Positions 22,486 through 33,708 are shown, counted from the first letter of the stretch. The stretch is 64,000 bases of DNA from Ryuthela nishihirai (GCA_038380435.1 JAWZYU010000006.1:35776501-35840500), one strand, 5' to 3'. Translations and numbers: made by a program. Notes: generated from the letters alone by a model not told the origin.

Positions 22486-24205
22486 TTAAAACACATGGAA
22501 TTGTCTGAAGCAGTCTGCATGAATATCAGCTTGACACTTTTTACACATATATATATTGTATTGCTTTTACAATGTCTATATCTCTTTCTTTATTCTCCTG
22601 TTCAACTATAACATGGTCAATATTGTCAAAACGTACTTCGGTGGGTAGTGAGTTCTTGGATGGACGCCCATAGTTGGGTTTTGGAGAAATAATGTTTAGT
22701 CCACTAGACCCTGCTATCTCCTTATTTTCTTGACTATTACTGTCTTTTATTTTCATAAGAGTAGCAGCTACATAAGATTTGAATTGTATTTGTGTCATAT
22801 TCTGTTTATTTCCTATATTATAGATTTTTCACGCATTCACAATTACGCTATCTATCATATTTATAAAAAGCGGCAACCACCATTTCTTCCCCTTACACGA
22901 ATTCTGTAGTTTGCAATACCGTATCATGGAGATCAACTCCACCCATGTGCTGATTGTATTCAGCAACAACTTTTGGCTGAGCAACAGCAATCTTCTGTTC
23001 CTTTCTATTTTATCTTTTAGCAGATACCAGTGGCTCGATACTGCAGTTATTTGTAGCGACAGTCACGACAGAATTGTCATTCCATCTTATCATCAATACT
23101 TCCTGTTCCTTATCAAAAGAAAAAATCATATGAACCTCTTTCTTTTTTCTTGGTATTCTTTACTGTTTCCAAAATATTATTGCTTGTACGATTCTCACGA
23201 ATTGTACCCGTGGCATAAAACCTTTATTTTTCAGTACACATAATAACTTATGCAAGGAGAAATAGTTATAAAAAAATACACGATGCTTAGATGGATGCTG
23301 CACAATGGACAAAAGATCCAGTATAACCCTTTCTCCTACACTTAAGTCGTTCTCTTCGGTATTCGCACTTTTTCCGCCATATGGTATAAATTTATATAAA
23401 TATCGATTGGAACTACATAGATACCACAGTCAATTTGGAAAATTTATCGTTTAGATCTAATTGATCATTATCTGATAAGGGTATATTTTGTTTGATGAAA
23501 TCAAATCTATTACTACTCATGCAATTTCTTACTAGTGGTATATCTTTGTCCTCATCCTTCGATCAATATATTTTTGTAGCTGGTAAGATATGGTAATCGG
23601 TAAAAATCAATATACCACAAAAGCGCTTTAGACTTGCCTTGCTTAATTCAACAGAATGTCGATTATGATCATTCGCATATTTTTTTGAATAACCGACAAT
23701 ATTTTCCCAGACATCACTAAAATATAAAAAAATAACCTATGGAGACTTGCCACTAATTTTGCTTTCAATTTCCTCTATCATAATATGTTCTTCTTTTTGT
23801 GGTAAACTTTTTTAAATCGGATTTCCTTTTTTCCACTTCGGAATAACTTTTTTTGCTTTTGTTTTGACAGTTGTTCTAGGGGAAGTTTTTTAGTTTCTTG
23901 GAACTTGATGCTGTAGGGCGCTCTTCTTCGACATCTTGACCTTCATCTGGTAAATTTGCATGGACCTCGTAGGTTCCAGCTATGTCTGGCAAAACATTTT
24001 CACTCTCTCATCTCACATATATCATCACTAATATCTTCCTCATCTATAAGTCCGTCAACCGTTGGTGGTATGTACGCCGCATCAATATTTTCAGCTTGTT
24101 GCAAATCGTCATCCTCTTCTAATATAGTAATTAGGTCTGCAGTTGACAAAGGTCTATTTTTTCCCACCACTGGCCCAAGATATTTAAAAAGAAATATCCT
24201 AATAT
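22486..24205 (-). pseudogene. piggyBac transposase relic
   Basis: Reads right to left. The acidic N-terminal part includes LGPVVGKNRPLSTADLIT and a DEEDISDD stretch. A central catalytic-domain region with many stops follows, including HRVFFYNYFSLHKLL. Then MIRWNDNSVVTVATNN and YNQHMGGVDLHD, a signature of the DDE_Tnp_1_7 family, appear near 22930-23080. GRPSKNSLPTEVRFDNIDHV lies near 22620-22680. After a frameshift there is a cysteine-rich tail (RYRHCKSN, then CKKCQADIHADCF) ending at a stop at 22486-22488, which matches the C-terminal zinc-binding domain of piggyBac enzymes. At least eight lesions, so it is inactive. Confidence 0.85.
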
Positions 24206-25160
24206 AGCAAATAACGCTTTATTATTGAATGTATTTACATCATAATAAATACTTACTTGAACTATATATTTTTAGCTGTACTGCTGAATATACACTTCAC
24301 TAATTACCTAATATCAATTATTGTTATATTATCAAGACGAAAAGCTTGTTCAACTTCACAAATCGCTGAATACTGACATCACTCATATCATAACTAAAAT
24401 CGCAAGAATAGACTCGTTCACAATGAGTCATCAAACATGTGACAGACAATGGGCACGTGTTGTGCAATCCCAAAGTTTCGTAAACACAACATTAAATAAA
24501 AATAAAATAAATACCCCCTCATACTCTAATAGTTATACTGTGCAAAATATAAAAAAATAATTTCTAATTATATGAAACGTTGTCTTGAATGAAATATTTG
24601 TGAAGCTATTTTCATAAATTCTTAGGGCATTTAGTATTTCTACATATCATTTTTAGACCAGTCAAACTGCAAAAGATTAGATAGGCTATTTAGGTATAGT
24701 TTTAAAACGAATAGTAATTAAGCTTTTATTTTATATTGATAAATATTTATGCTTGGACATAAAATATTTTGCCCTTTATAACATACATTGGCTTAAAATT
24801 AGATTAGTAGTTCAAATATATATATATATTTATTATTATTTGAAGAATGTTTCGTTTATGCAACATTGGGGATTAATGGATTAGAATAGTTAATATCCAG
24901 ACCTACAAAAAGCAATGTTTTTCATAACAAATCGAAATCTTCATTTAATTCATCAACCTTGCTATGAGTTAAAGCAATTTGCGCGGAATTCGAGTGACTG
25001 GGTTGAGGAATTTTTTTTTGCTGTAACTACAACGAAATGAACCTACCTCAGTATTTCTTGAAGCTATTTCTGTTGTATTAACTCGGAAGGAACGCTCAAT
25101 TCCTTTCTTTAACTTTCTAATGGAAATCAAATATTTATTCATTTTGGATGAAAGCAACAA

Positions 25161-25950
25161 GCATTTATATATTTATTTTTTATTAAGAACTATTTTGCGA
25201 GACTGTTTAATCCAGTGTAAATATCAGCGGTTTTATATAGTTATTTTACTGTAAGGAATCCATGAAAAATAGGGAAAACATTGTAACAAACATATTAGAT
25301 CATTTAATATCGTAATTATCATCGTGTAAAATATTCAACACTTTCATACTAAATTTTATATTACTTTAATATTAAATTTCCCTCTACTTAAACAACAGTA
25401 TCATCAGAAGAAAATCTATGTTTGAACACTGAACTTACAATTCTCACAGCAAGCTCTTTTTTCAATCTTTTTATTCGTTAAATTGTTATAATATTCCTTA
25501 TATTTTGGAATCGAAATTATTTTTCTTTTCCAGCAACAAGGAAAATTCTATTATAAAAATAAAGCACTTCATTAACTATACATATATAGAAGTATAAGAC
25601 AAAGGTTAAGAATTTCTGCTTAACCTTTGTCTTAAGATATCCAAATTCACACACGTGATTAATCCAACACTTTAGTTCCAAAAGTCTCTTTTTTAACTAG
25701 TTTTATATTATAAAATTTCTTGAAAATTCAATCCAGTGAAACGAAATCTTGAAATCACATACAATTCAAATTTCGATTGAATTTCATCTCTCCGTAATTG
25801 TGTCACGAAACGATACTTAGAAAAGTACAAAATCCTTACTGGAATTGATGTTCTTGAAAAAACAGCATTTCTTCAGTTTTCACAGCGGAATTCTTCGAAG
25901 AGCCTACTTCGTGTTCCGCTTCGTAATCTCTTTGTGTAAAAACCAACACT
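25161..25950 (-). other. Upstream flank of GR D/E
   Basis: Diverged counterpart of the copy A upstream flank: aatttcgattgaatttcatc and actggaattgatgttctt match about 2660-2760. Only one unit of the upstream tandem repeat is recognisable near 25425. A perfect hairpin sits at 25595-25634. Confidence 0.6.
25595..25634. repeat. Perfect hairpin, 16-bp stem and 8-base loop
   Basis: taagacaaaggttaag pairs fully with cttaacctttgtctta. It is absent from the matching place in copy A. Confidence 0.9.
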
Positions 25951-25999
25951 TTGTTAATATCTGTAAATCATCGAAGTGCTTCGAAAACGTATTAGATAG

Positions 26000-26268
26000 C
26001 TTTCTTTCGTTTCAGATATTAGTACTACCTGGAAATAATTCGTCTATGTTGGACTTGTCTGTTTCCGAAAGAAACTTTCTAAGGCAACACATTTTAATAA
26101 ATTTATGCCTCCGAGATAAAAGTAGCCATTTCTTAAAGATTTCAAGGTGCTGAACACGAATATGACAATGAAAATGCAAAATTGGCTACGATTTCTGAGA
26201 AATCTGCAATAGTTTCTTATATAATAGAGTAATACGTACATATTACATGTATCAGTAAAACTCCGCTT
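26000..26268 (-). other. 3' flank of the unknown gene-family copy 2
   Basis: Matches, inverted, the sequence after the stop of copy 1 (44819-45010): shared gcaaaattggctacgatttc-like and agtagccatttctta-like words. A third, shorter relative (tttcgaggtgctgaaaacga) lies near 40257 without coding sequence. The repeated unit therefore includes 3' untranslated DNA. Confidence 0.6.
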
Positions 26269-27700
26269 CTACTTCCGACGTCGCTTTGCCTGTCGCTTGT
26301 ACAGCTGCTCAAGATCATCTTTGGCTAGAATCCAACAGTAGTCAGCCAACACTGAAGTGGACCAGTCTCCCTGGTATTGCTTCTCCATCGTAGCAATATT
26401 CTCCATCGTTGTCCTGGTGAAAATGTTCACTGTGCTCATCACTAACCATGCCGCAATTGTCGGGGAAGAAAGCTAAATGGGAATGGAGAAAGTGGATCTT
26501 TAAGGAAATATTGCAGCCAAGTTTTAGATACAGAGACAACATGTCCTTTACTAGTTCTTGTTGTCCCAAGCCTTTTTCTCTTCACCCTGAAGCAGATTGT
26601 CGAACATCTGGTCTCTGAACAGCTCGTGAATCTGAGGACCCACAAAAATTCCCTCTTTAATTTTCGCTTCACTGAGTCATGGAAATTTGCCAGCCAAGTA
26701 CTTGAAAGCTGATGCAGTCTGGTCCATGGCTTTTACGAAGCTTTTCATCACACCGAATTTGATGTGTAGGGAGGGAAGCAGGATTTTGTGCGTTTCTGCG
26801 AGTGCTGGGTGTTCCACATTCTTCTCTCTGACCTTCAGAGATTTCCTCTGAGGCCAGTTTCTCTTCACGTAGTTCAAAGTCTTTGCTCGGCTGTCCCATT
26901 CACATAAGAAACAGCAACACTTCGTATATATCCCAGCTGCAGACCCATCAACAGAGCCATGTCCTTCAAGTCACAACAGAGATGCCAGCCATACGCTGTA
27001 TTCAAGACAGTTCAACAGCTCTTTAAAGTTCTCGTAGGCTTCTTTCACGTAGACAGCGTGTCCAAGGGAATGGATGGACGTCGATTTCCATTAAGCAGCA
27101 GCACCACCTTGTTGAGACTCAATTTCAAGTAGTCTATGAATAGTCACCATTCTTGAGGGTCATATTTGATTCCGAGGGCATTCATCAGGCCATCTACATC
27201 GGAGCAGAACACAAGGTCATCTTCCTTTCTGAAGTAAGGCGCAAACTGCTCATGACGAGTTAGAAACGAAGTCACTCGAACATTTTCCTTGAGAAGATTC
27301 CATTGTTTAAGTCTTGATCCTAGTAACTCTGCTTTGGCTTTGGAGATCTCCAGATCGCGAACAAGATCGCTCAGTTCTCCTTTGGTGAGAATGTGTGACG
27401 CAGATGATGCACCGTGGCAGAGGTATGGATCATCATTAAACACCGAAGGCTGCGTAGAACCCGACTTTGGTTCACCTCCCTCCTCATCGTCTGAATCGAT
27501 GGAAAATTCTTTTCGAGGTTCGGGAACGGGAAGGCCTTCGCCGTGGGGAACTGGTTGAAGAGCAGATTATATATTCGGCTACGTTATTGTCACTTCTTTT
27601 GATTGTGATGCCTCCAGAAACAGGTGGAACCATGCAGAAGAAGCAGTCATTTACATGATTGTAAGCAAGTTTCATGACACAATCACTGAGATATGAAATT
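26269..27700 (-). pseudogene. Amplified gene family of unknown function, copy 2
   Basis: I do not know a function. In reading order: NDCFFCMVPPVSGG (a C-x-x-C pair) near 27620-27650, a 99-codon block with SDLVRDLEISKAKAELLG and RKEDDLVFCSDVDGLMNALG (27443-27144), then NVEHPALAETHKILLPSLHI and FVKAMDQTASAFKYLAGKFP (about 26870-26680). Next come SEAKIKEGIFVGPQI, LVKDMLSLYLKLGCN, KIHFLHSHLAFFP and SDEHSEHFHQD, and the end DYCWILAKDDLEQLYKRQAK with a basic tail and stop at 26269-26271. Several frameshifts and stops. From memory, similar predicted proteins are common and unannotated in arthropods; that needs a search. It abuts the GR-B block. Confidence 0.7.
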
Positions 27701-27845
27701 GAATTGAAATCTGAATTATATGTGAGTTCAAGTTTCAATATCGTTGAATAGAATTTCCAACAAATTGCACAATGTCAAACTCAGTTAAGAACAGATTGAT
27801 GGAACTAGAAAATGCTCAGCATACACAGGGAATTAAACACAGGGA

Positions 27846-27885
27846 AATTAAACGTTCCTTAGACATTAATGTAATAGATATAACT
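27846..27885 (+). repeat. 40-bp templated copy of GR-B N-terminal codons
   Basis: Identical over 40 bases to 28937-28976, which encodes IKRSLDINVIDIT in the receptor. It is flanked by a duplicated tgctcagcatacacagg (27813-27829 and 27891-27907) that is single in copies A and C. It is a secondary insertion into noncoding flank. Confidence 0.85.
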
Positions 27886-28054
27886 GTATATGCTCAGCAT
27901 ACACAGGATTTTATGAATCTTAAAAATATTCCGTTGAACGCATTGCCTCTATAATGATGCAGATATCAAGATATATTTCATTTTTGTAATCTAGATTTTC
28001 TTGTTGCGGTAAAGGAAAATATTTTCTATTCTGAAATATCAGGAGAATACTAGT

Positions 28055-28630
28055 TTAAAGAGCACAAAAAGTGAGCAAATTCTTGGTAAGAATTGTAACT
28101 GTAAGTTCAGTGTTTAAACAGGAAATTTAAAAGAGTTCAAAGAGTGAGTAAAAGCCTTTTATAAGAATTGTAACTGTAAGTTTAATGATAAAACTGGGAA
28201 TTTAAGAGTTCAAAGAATGAGCAAAATTCGGTCATAACAGCTGTAACTCTATGTTCAGTGTTTAAACAAGAAATTCAAAAGATTACAAAGAGTGAGCAAA
28301 AACCTGCGGTAAGAATTGTAACTGTAATTCAGTAATAAAGAATCACAGAATGTGTCGTGTAGACATGGAACACATGAAATAATAATCTGAAAAAATACCA
28401 GTTTTTTTCAGTTTATTACTTCATGACTTGTACCTGTAAGTTTAGTGCTTAAAAAGGGAATTTAAATGTACAAAGACTGAGCAAGAGCCTATTATAAGAA
28501 CTGTAACTGTAAGTTTAGTGTTTAAGCAGGGAATTTAAAAAAGTACAAAGATTTAGCAAAAAATAAGATCAGCAAAAGTTTGAGTATTGCATTAAACTTG
28601 TAAATGTAAGTTCAATGTTTAAACAGGGAA
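28055..28630 (+). repeat. Tandem repeat upstream of GR-B, about 7 units
   Basis: Units of about 75-80 bp containing gaattgtaactgtaagtt, cagtgtttaaacaggg-like and caaagagtgagcaaaa-like words. The array is split near 28337-28430 by unrelated sequence. Expanded relative to copies A and C. Confidence 0.8.
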
Positions 28631-28877
28631 ATTCTTATGATAATAATGATTATTTAAATACAGGAAAATTTAGCAAGTAAATATCTTCAATATCCTACAT
28701 AGTGATAATTACGATAGGAAACCTTTTCCTGTTAATGTTATTAGTTTTCCATATTTTTTCCTCAGGTTTCTTTTCCGTAATATGGCTGTAGAAAAACCGA
28801 AGATATTTGTACTGGCTTAGTTGCTACAGTTTGATTTTAATTTCATCAATCGTTAATAATAATAACTAATTGAATAT

Positions 28878-30236
28878 TTGATGCTTCAATATACAATGAA
28901 GAAAGATTTGACATCCGTTAGAGGGCCAAACGAAGGAATTAAACGTTCCTTAGACATTAATGTAATAGATATAACTTCAGACAATAACGAGGAACATTCG
29001 TTTAGCGATAGTTGGCAGGAAAAAAATATTCCGTTACCCATTTACTCTAGTTCGATGCAAATTGCATTAAATTGTAACACGGTCGATAAATTCAAAACCT
29101 ATTTTGATCTGCTATTAAAGATACTACTTCTCATAGGCCTGGATATTAAGTATTGTAAGCAGCGTAAAAACGTTTCTTTTTCTACCAGAATTATACTAAT
29201 GGTAATTAAATTTGCGATACACTTGATATTTTTTCACTTAGTAACTGTACTAATTTTCAGTTATATCCAATATTCATATTCAACCAGATCCTCAACGAAA
29301 ATTTCTGTCATGTCTGTCGTTGTCAGTTTTATAACCATGACATTATGGTACAGTATATATTTCAGACGGGAGCAGATACAAAATATTTTGGACTGTATCT
29401 CATGTAAGTGGACAAATGACAATTATTTCCGCAATCGCCGTTTCTTTGGAAGTTGGATTACGCTTTGTATTTTTATCAGTGTTTCCATCCCTGTAATGCT
29501 TTATTTGTCAGCTCTAACGTTGGAAGAAGATAAAGTCATGCAATATGTCCAAAAAATTTTTTTCCAAACAAAATATTGGAGAAATTTTTCGCATAATGCT
29601 TTAATATTTTGTCTATTCTTATTGGAATACAATGCATTCATTTTTTTGATCCCCAATTTCGTGTCTGTAATATATGTTTTCCTTTGCATTCGTTTCCGAA
29701 ATCTACTTCAAGATTACAACGTTACCTTGAAGAAGTATTTAATGACAACTATAGATATGAAGAAGGCTATTGAAATACGAAATGGTTACCACCAGATTTT
29801 GAGTATTATTTAAATGATGGAACAGACATTTTCTTATCCTATATTTCTTATTATATCTCTAGACCTTCTGCTGATGTTCGTCATTTTCGGCCATGCACTC
29901 TATACTCTGAGCACTGTTACTTCTAATTTCTTGGTCTTTCAGGTATCTTTGTCATTACTCAGCATCGCTGGGTTCTTTTTTGCCATATCAATATCTGCAG
30001 CAGTGATAGAGGAAAAGGATAAAGAAATCAAAAACACTCTGTGTCAATTGTCTGAAAATGCGGTCATTTTTTCTGCAGGCGATATAGCTATCCCATTCCT
30101 TCTAAAATCCTTAGAACAAGAACCCTCGATTTCGCTTTCAGGTTGGGGTGTATTTACTTTCACTCGAAATTTCATTCTCTCGGCTTATGGAAGTGTGTTT
30201 ACTTATAGTCTTTTAATTCTCCAGCTGAAAGAATAA
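28878..30236 (+). pseudogene. Gustatory-receptor-like copy B, one in-frame stop
   Basis: Best-preserved receptor, 452 codons including the premature stop. Hydrophilic N terminus (residues 1-72), then hydrophobic segments near 75-90, 103-128, 141-160, 190-212, 243-270, 315-340, 350-375 and a C-terminal one near 425-448. The end, AYGSVFTYSLLILQLKE, carries the TYxxxxxQ signature of arthropod gustatory receptors. This family forms ligand-gated channels in chemosensory neurons. The only lesion is TAA at 29811-29813 (codon 312), where copies A and C have CAA for Gln. The frame resumes with MMEQTFSYPIFL. No intron is needed. The true start could be the second Met or later, but all copies share the first. 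A readthrough product is possible, as described for some fly receptor pseudo-pseudogenes; otherwise it is a young pseudogene. Confidence 0.85.
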
Positions 30237-30692
30237 TTCTTCATGGTGATCAGAAGCCACATTTCTTTTCAACGTCGTTATTTTCAGTTAGTTCAATCGA
30301 CTTTCAGAATCTTTCGTATGAGCCATGAAGGAGTTTTGATTTCTGAATTGGTACTGGTGACACACTGTTATAATTGCCGTTCCACAGTAGGAAAAGTCAG
30401 TAAATTGCGCTGTTTCCAAGAAAAATATCAAGAGGAATTGCCATTTTTCGTTAAGGAGTTGTGTTTGGAATGGTTGACTAAACCAATATATGTTATGTTT
30501 ATTAATCTTTAGAAGGTTTTCCCTGCTTTACTTCTGTCCTTAACTGAATTTATCTGCAATATATAGCATATGACACTCCCCACATCGCAAACTTTAAGTT
30601 ATCATGCACACTATACGAAAATGGGGGCTCTAGCAATAACTGTTTTCAGTTCTTCTACCCCCCCCCCCCCCCATCCTCTCTTTGGTGAAGTT
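30237..30692 (+). other. Downstream flank of GR-B, no gene
   Basis: Homologous to 1-586 (inverted) and 56054-56499. An open frame at 30243-30512 is not preserved in the other copies with any coding pattern. A C run lies near 30659. Confidence 0.5.
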
Positions 30693-30785
30693 GTGTGTTG
30701 GGTTGTTTTACTTCTGAGCGTCACTTTTGGGCAGATAATGAGCTAAAGTTTCAGGTCATAAGAATCCTGAATAATTAGGGAAAAC
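30693..30785 (-). repeat. SINE-1 3' tail fragment
   Basis: gggttgttttacttctgagc and gagctaaagtttcaggtc. Ancestral part of the GR unit, as in A and C. Confidence 0.6.
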
Positions 30786-30925
30786 TTGGGAATATGCATG
30801 GGGATATATTGGGGATTTTACTCATATAAATTGACTTTGATACCTTGTGTATAATAATTGCAAAATTTAAAATCAATTCCCATATTGGTTTGTAAAATAA
30901 TTTCAAAATTATTATTTTTTTTAAA

Positions 30926-30966
30926 TATGTACTAGATGTGGAACAGATTTCCACATCTAGTACATA
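30926..30966. repeat. Perfect hairpin, 18-bp stem and 5-base loop
   Basis: tatgtactagatgtggaa pairs fully with ttccacatctagtacata around loop cagat. Copy C has only a diverged right arm at about 56705-56730. Confidence 0.95.
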
Positions 30967-31254
30967 CTTTTAATATTGTATTTTTATCACCGATATCCTT
31001 ATGCTTTCAAAAATAAGTTAAAAATGAATTATAGCACCATTCTACTTAAAATATTTATCATAAATTATTTCTAAGTATTTTATTTAATACACTTGCTGAA
31101 AATATGCGGACAACTATATATATTGATTCGCAATTTGCAATATCCACCTTTTTTTCAATTTCTTATGGGTTTTAATAAAGAGGTTTCGATGAGTATTAAA
31201 TCCTGTTGACTGTATGAACACCATTTTTAAAACGTTCAGTAGATTTTATTTTTT

Positions 31255-31757
31255 AACAATATATCATATATTTCCATATTATTTAAATACGCTACATGAT
31301 AATACATTACATTGTAAGAGTAAATAATACATTACATTGTAATAGTAAATAATACATTACATTGTAATAGTAAAACAATACTTAAACAAAATAAATATTA
31401 AAAGTTATGTTTATTGAGCTACTGATGAAAAAACGGACAAACCGTAATTATTTACTAGTAAAGAGTAGGGTATGTCCACAAAATAGAATAGCCCATACGA
31501 CGCTTTTGTGAATAGTCAAGGTCATTACCCGAATGCCCGAATCAGTGCGAATGTTTGCGAATAGGACATAATTCCGTATACGCTATACAGTATTATTATC
31601 CAGATGATGATTGCCGATCTAAACTAAATTCATAGGCCGTTGATAGTTTGGGATCGTCTTATAGGATAGATATATGCTAAAACTATAAAACGTTGACGAA
31701 AATTTATACCTCGTCTTATCTGAAGGTCGTCTTCTCTGCGGAAATATACGGTACTTC
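31255..31757. other. B-specific 500-bp stretch with short tandem repeat
   Basis: Copy C has only about 40 bp here. It contains three units of about 26 bp (aatacattacattgtaatag) at about 31298-31373. No coding signal. It is either an insertion in B or a deletion in C. Confidence 0.55.
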
Positions 31758-31779
31758 TATTATAATAATCTGCTTGAAA

Positions 31780-32330
31780 CTCCGAAATGCTTTCCTTTAA
31801 ATATCTATTATTGTTTATTAAAACAAGTCATCAGCATATAAATAAATAATACTTTTTAAGTTTTTATTGAACAAATCATTTATGTATACCGTGAACAATA
31901 AAAGGCCTAAAATTGAACCATCCCTATGAACCAATTACCTTTCAACTGTGAAAGTTTTTTGTTTTAGTAATTGTGTATCTGTCTGATAAATAATTCCGAA
32001 ATGAATCTGCTTATTCCTTGAATACCAAAATTTTCCAATATATTCAATAAATGTTTATGATGTACTGTATCGAAGACTTTTTGTAAATCCAAGAATATTG
32101 ATACATTTTCTCTCTCTATAATTTATTAATTTATTAATGATTTTTGCAATTTTAAAAATCAGTTCAATTGTAAATTTTTCCTTTTTGATAACCAAATTTT
32201 TATTTCTTATGTTGTACCTAAGAAAAAATATTATATACAGCATCATAAATATATTTTCCATTATTTTTAAGATACAAGAAGACTAATTATTAGTTGTTGG
32301 TTTAAAAAGTAAAGTCCGTTTTGATGCACC
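31780..32330 (-). pseudogene. CR1/L2-like LINE reverse transcriptase relic (block B)
   Basis: Reads right to left: KIMENIFMMLY, then VIKKEKFTIELIFKI and REKKCINIF-like sequence, FLDLQKVFDTVHHKHLLNIL (motif A region) near 32055-32100, SILGLLLFTVYINDLF near 31890, and LYADDL near 31830. The order and spacing are those of non-LTR reverse transcriptases with the fingers and palm motifs. Many stops. A second weak piece with ctgtaaatccaagaatattc repeats near 32455. The same relic exists in block C, so it was already present before the duplication. Confidence 0.75.
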
Positions 32331-33440
32331 CTTTATAACTACATCTCTAAAAATCTATTAATTTGTATCTCTTATCTGTAGAATTAGTTTATTATAAATA
32401 TCATTCAAAATATGATGATGTATCGAAGGATATGATATATTGAATCGAACGCTCTCTGTAAATCCAAGAATATTCAAAATGTTTGCTATTTATTCCATAA
32501 ATAATGTTTTTTGGATTTATTAATAATTTTACGTCGTCAATTGACTTTCTCTGTTTCCTTCTGATATTTCATATATTAACGCCTTTTTTAATTATAAGTT
32601 ATTTCTATAAAATTTGCTTCTGATTTCTAATCAGAATATTAACCCTTTTCTAACTTTGCAGTTTTTTTATAAACAGCAATTTTTATTGTTGTTTCTGCAT
32701 TTTAGCCATACTTTATCTCTTCTCTCAATTAAACTTATCAAGATCTGTGTTATCCAGTTTTTTTAAAATTTCTTTTTGGTTCTGCTCTACTCTTCGTAGA
32801 TACTTTATTAATTCCTAATAATTTAATCTGTAATGTCTTTATAAAATTTATATGGATTTATTTCTTCTATTGAATTGTCTCTATAATTTAATAAATTCCA
32901 ATTCATTTCGGATATATTTTTGTTTATATTATTATGGTGAAAAAAGCCAATTCTTATCTTTGTGGTTTCTTTCAGTAGAATCAGTTATTAAACATTTCTA
33001 AGCTCACGTTATTCGTTTCGAATAGAGGTCATCAAATGTCCAGTAAGCCGTATAGGGCTCACGGGATTCTTATGTCCCGTAGAGAAGGTATAGAACAATA
33101 ACATATTTTTTTGTTGCCTATGATGTGAAAAGTGATCATTGAGTAAAGCGATTGAACATAAAACAGAAAGCTTCGATAATGGTGTTCTATCAAAACTTTT
33201 GATGTGAGTTATTTCTACTGGAAAACTAATGAAGACAAATTGAAAAGAATGTTATATGGGGGGCGCTGAGAGTATAACCATCATCTAGGAGGATTTTGTT
33301 TTTTAATAAATCCTTATTTGAACAACAGACGTTACTAGAAACGTTTAGAATATTTTAAAAAATATGACAGAACCTCAAATTCCTAAATATGCTACTTACA
33401 TCTAATACGTATAGATAATTGTGAGTGATTGGGGCTGGCA
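32331..33440. other. Noncoding part of block B
   Basis: AT-rich and matches 58100-59180 in block C. Scattered diverged LINE-like words only. Confidence 0.45.
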
Positions 33441-33660
33441 GGGGATCATGCTAATTCTAACTCTGATAAATAAATGATAGAGCTCTGAAATTTTGTATGT
33501 AGGAGTAAACGCGGTCGTAAATTTTGAGAAAATTCCTACATTTGATTTTCGACGTTTCCTTGAAGGTAAAACGGAGGTCACGTAGAACTCAAACGTTGAT
33601 ATACGATTGCTAGAAACGTGAAAATTGGTGTCTGGAGGTGTTCTTGAAATAAGATGCATA
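33440..33660. repeat. Diverged units of the ~118-bp satellite in block B
   Basis: tgctagaaacgtgaaaattgg and ggtgtctggaggtgttctt resemble the satellite units at 36380-36600 and 37300-37560. The block C counterpart is at about 59220-59400. Confidence 0.5.
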
Positions 33661-33708
33661 ACAGTATGGTAGAGAAACAGAACCTGAGAGACATACTACG
33701 ACATAATC

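Larger units (their letters stand above)
18918..24884 (-). mobile_element. piggyBac-like element carrying a nested RTE LINE
   Basis: Ends pair as cccattaattccc (left) and, reverse-complemented, tccattaatcccc (right). They are flanked by ttag on both sides, where the GR copies have ttac at the site. The transposase relic reads on the minus strand at 22486-24205. An RTE element (about 19000-22447) sits between the transposase stop and the left end. Without it, the element would be about 2.5 kb, normal for piggyBac. piggyBac normally duplicates TTAA, so ttag means either a mutated site or relaxed target choice. Confidence 0.8.
16831..25160 (-). pseudogene. Gustatory-receptor-like copy D/E, shattered by insertions
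   Basis: Old GR copy whose exon survives in four pieces. The C terminus and helices 6-7 are at 16831-17302 (stop position 16831-16833, diverged). A short loop piece is at 17875-17954. The middle helices are at 18345-18917. The N-terminal 60 or so codons are at 24885-25160, starting MLLSSKMNKYLISIRK, where the other copies have MMLQYKMKSDLTSVRG. The pieces are separated by a hAT-type MITE, a SINE-1 and a piggyBac element that carries an RTE LINE. Each piece also has its own frameshifts, and it is the most diverged GR copy here. Upstream flank homology continues to about 25950. Confidence 0.8.

Noticed and set aside
30243..30512. Small conserved-looking frame just below each receptor copy
   Set aside because: Present because the flank is duplicated; stops and frameshifts differ among copies A, B and C with no sign of coding constraint.
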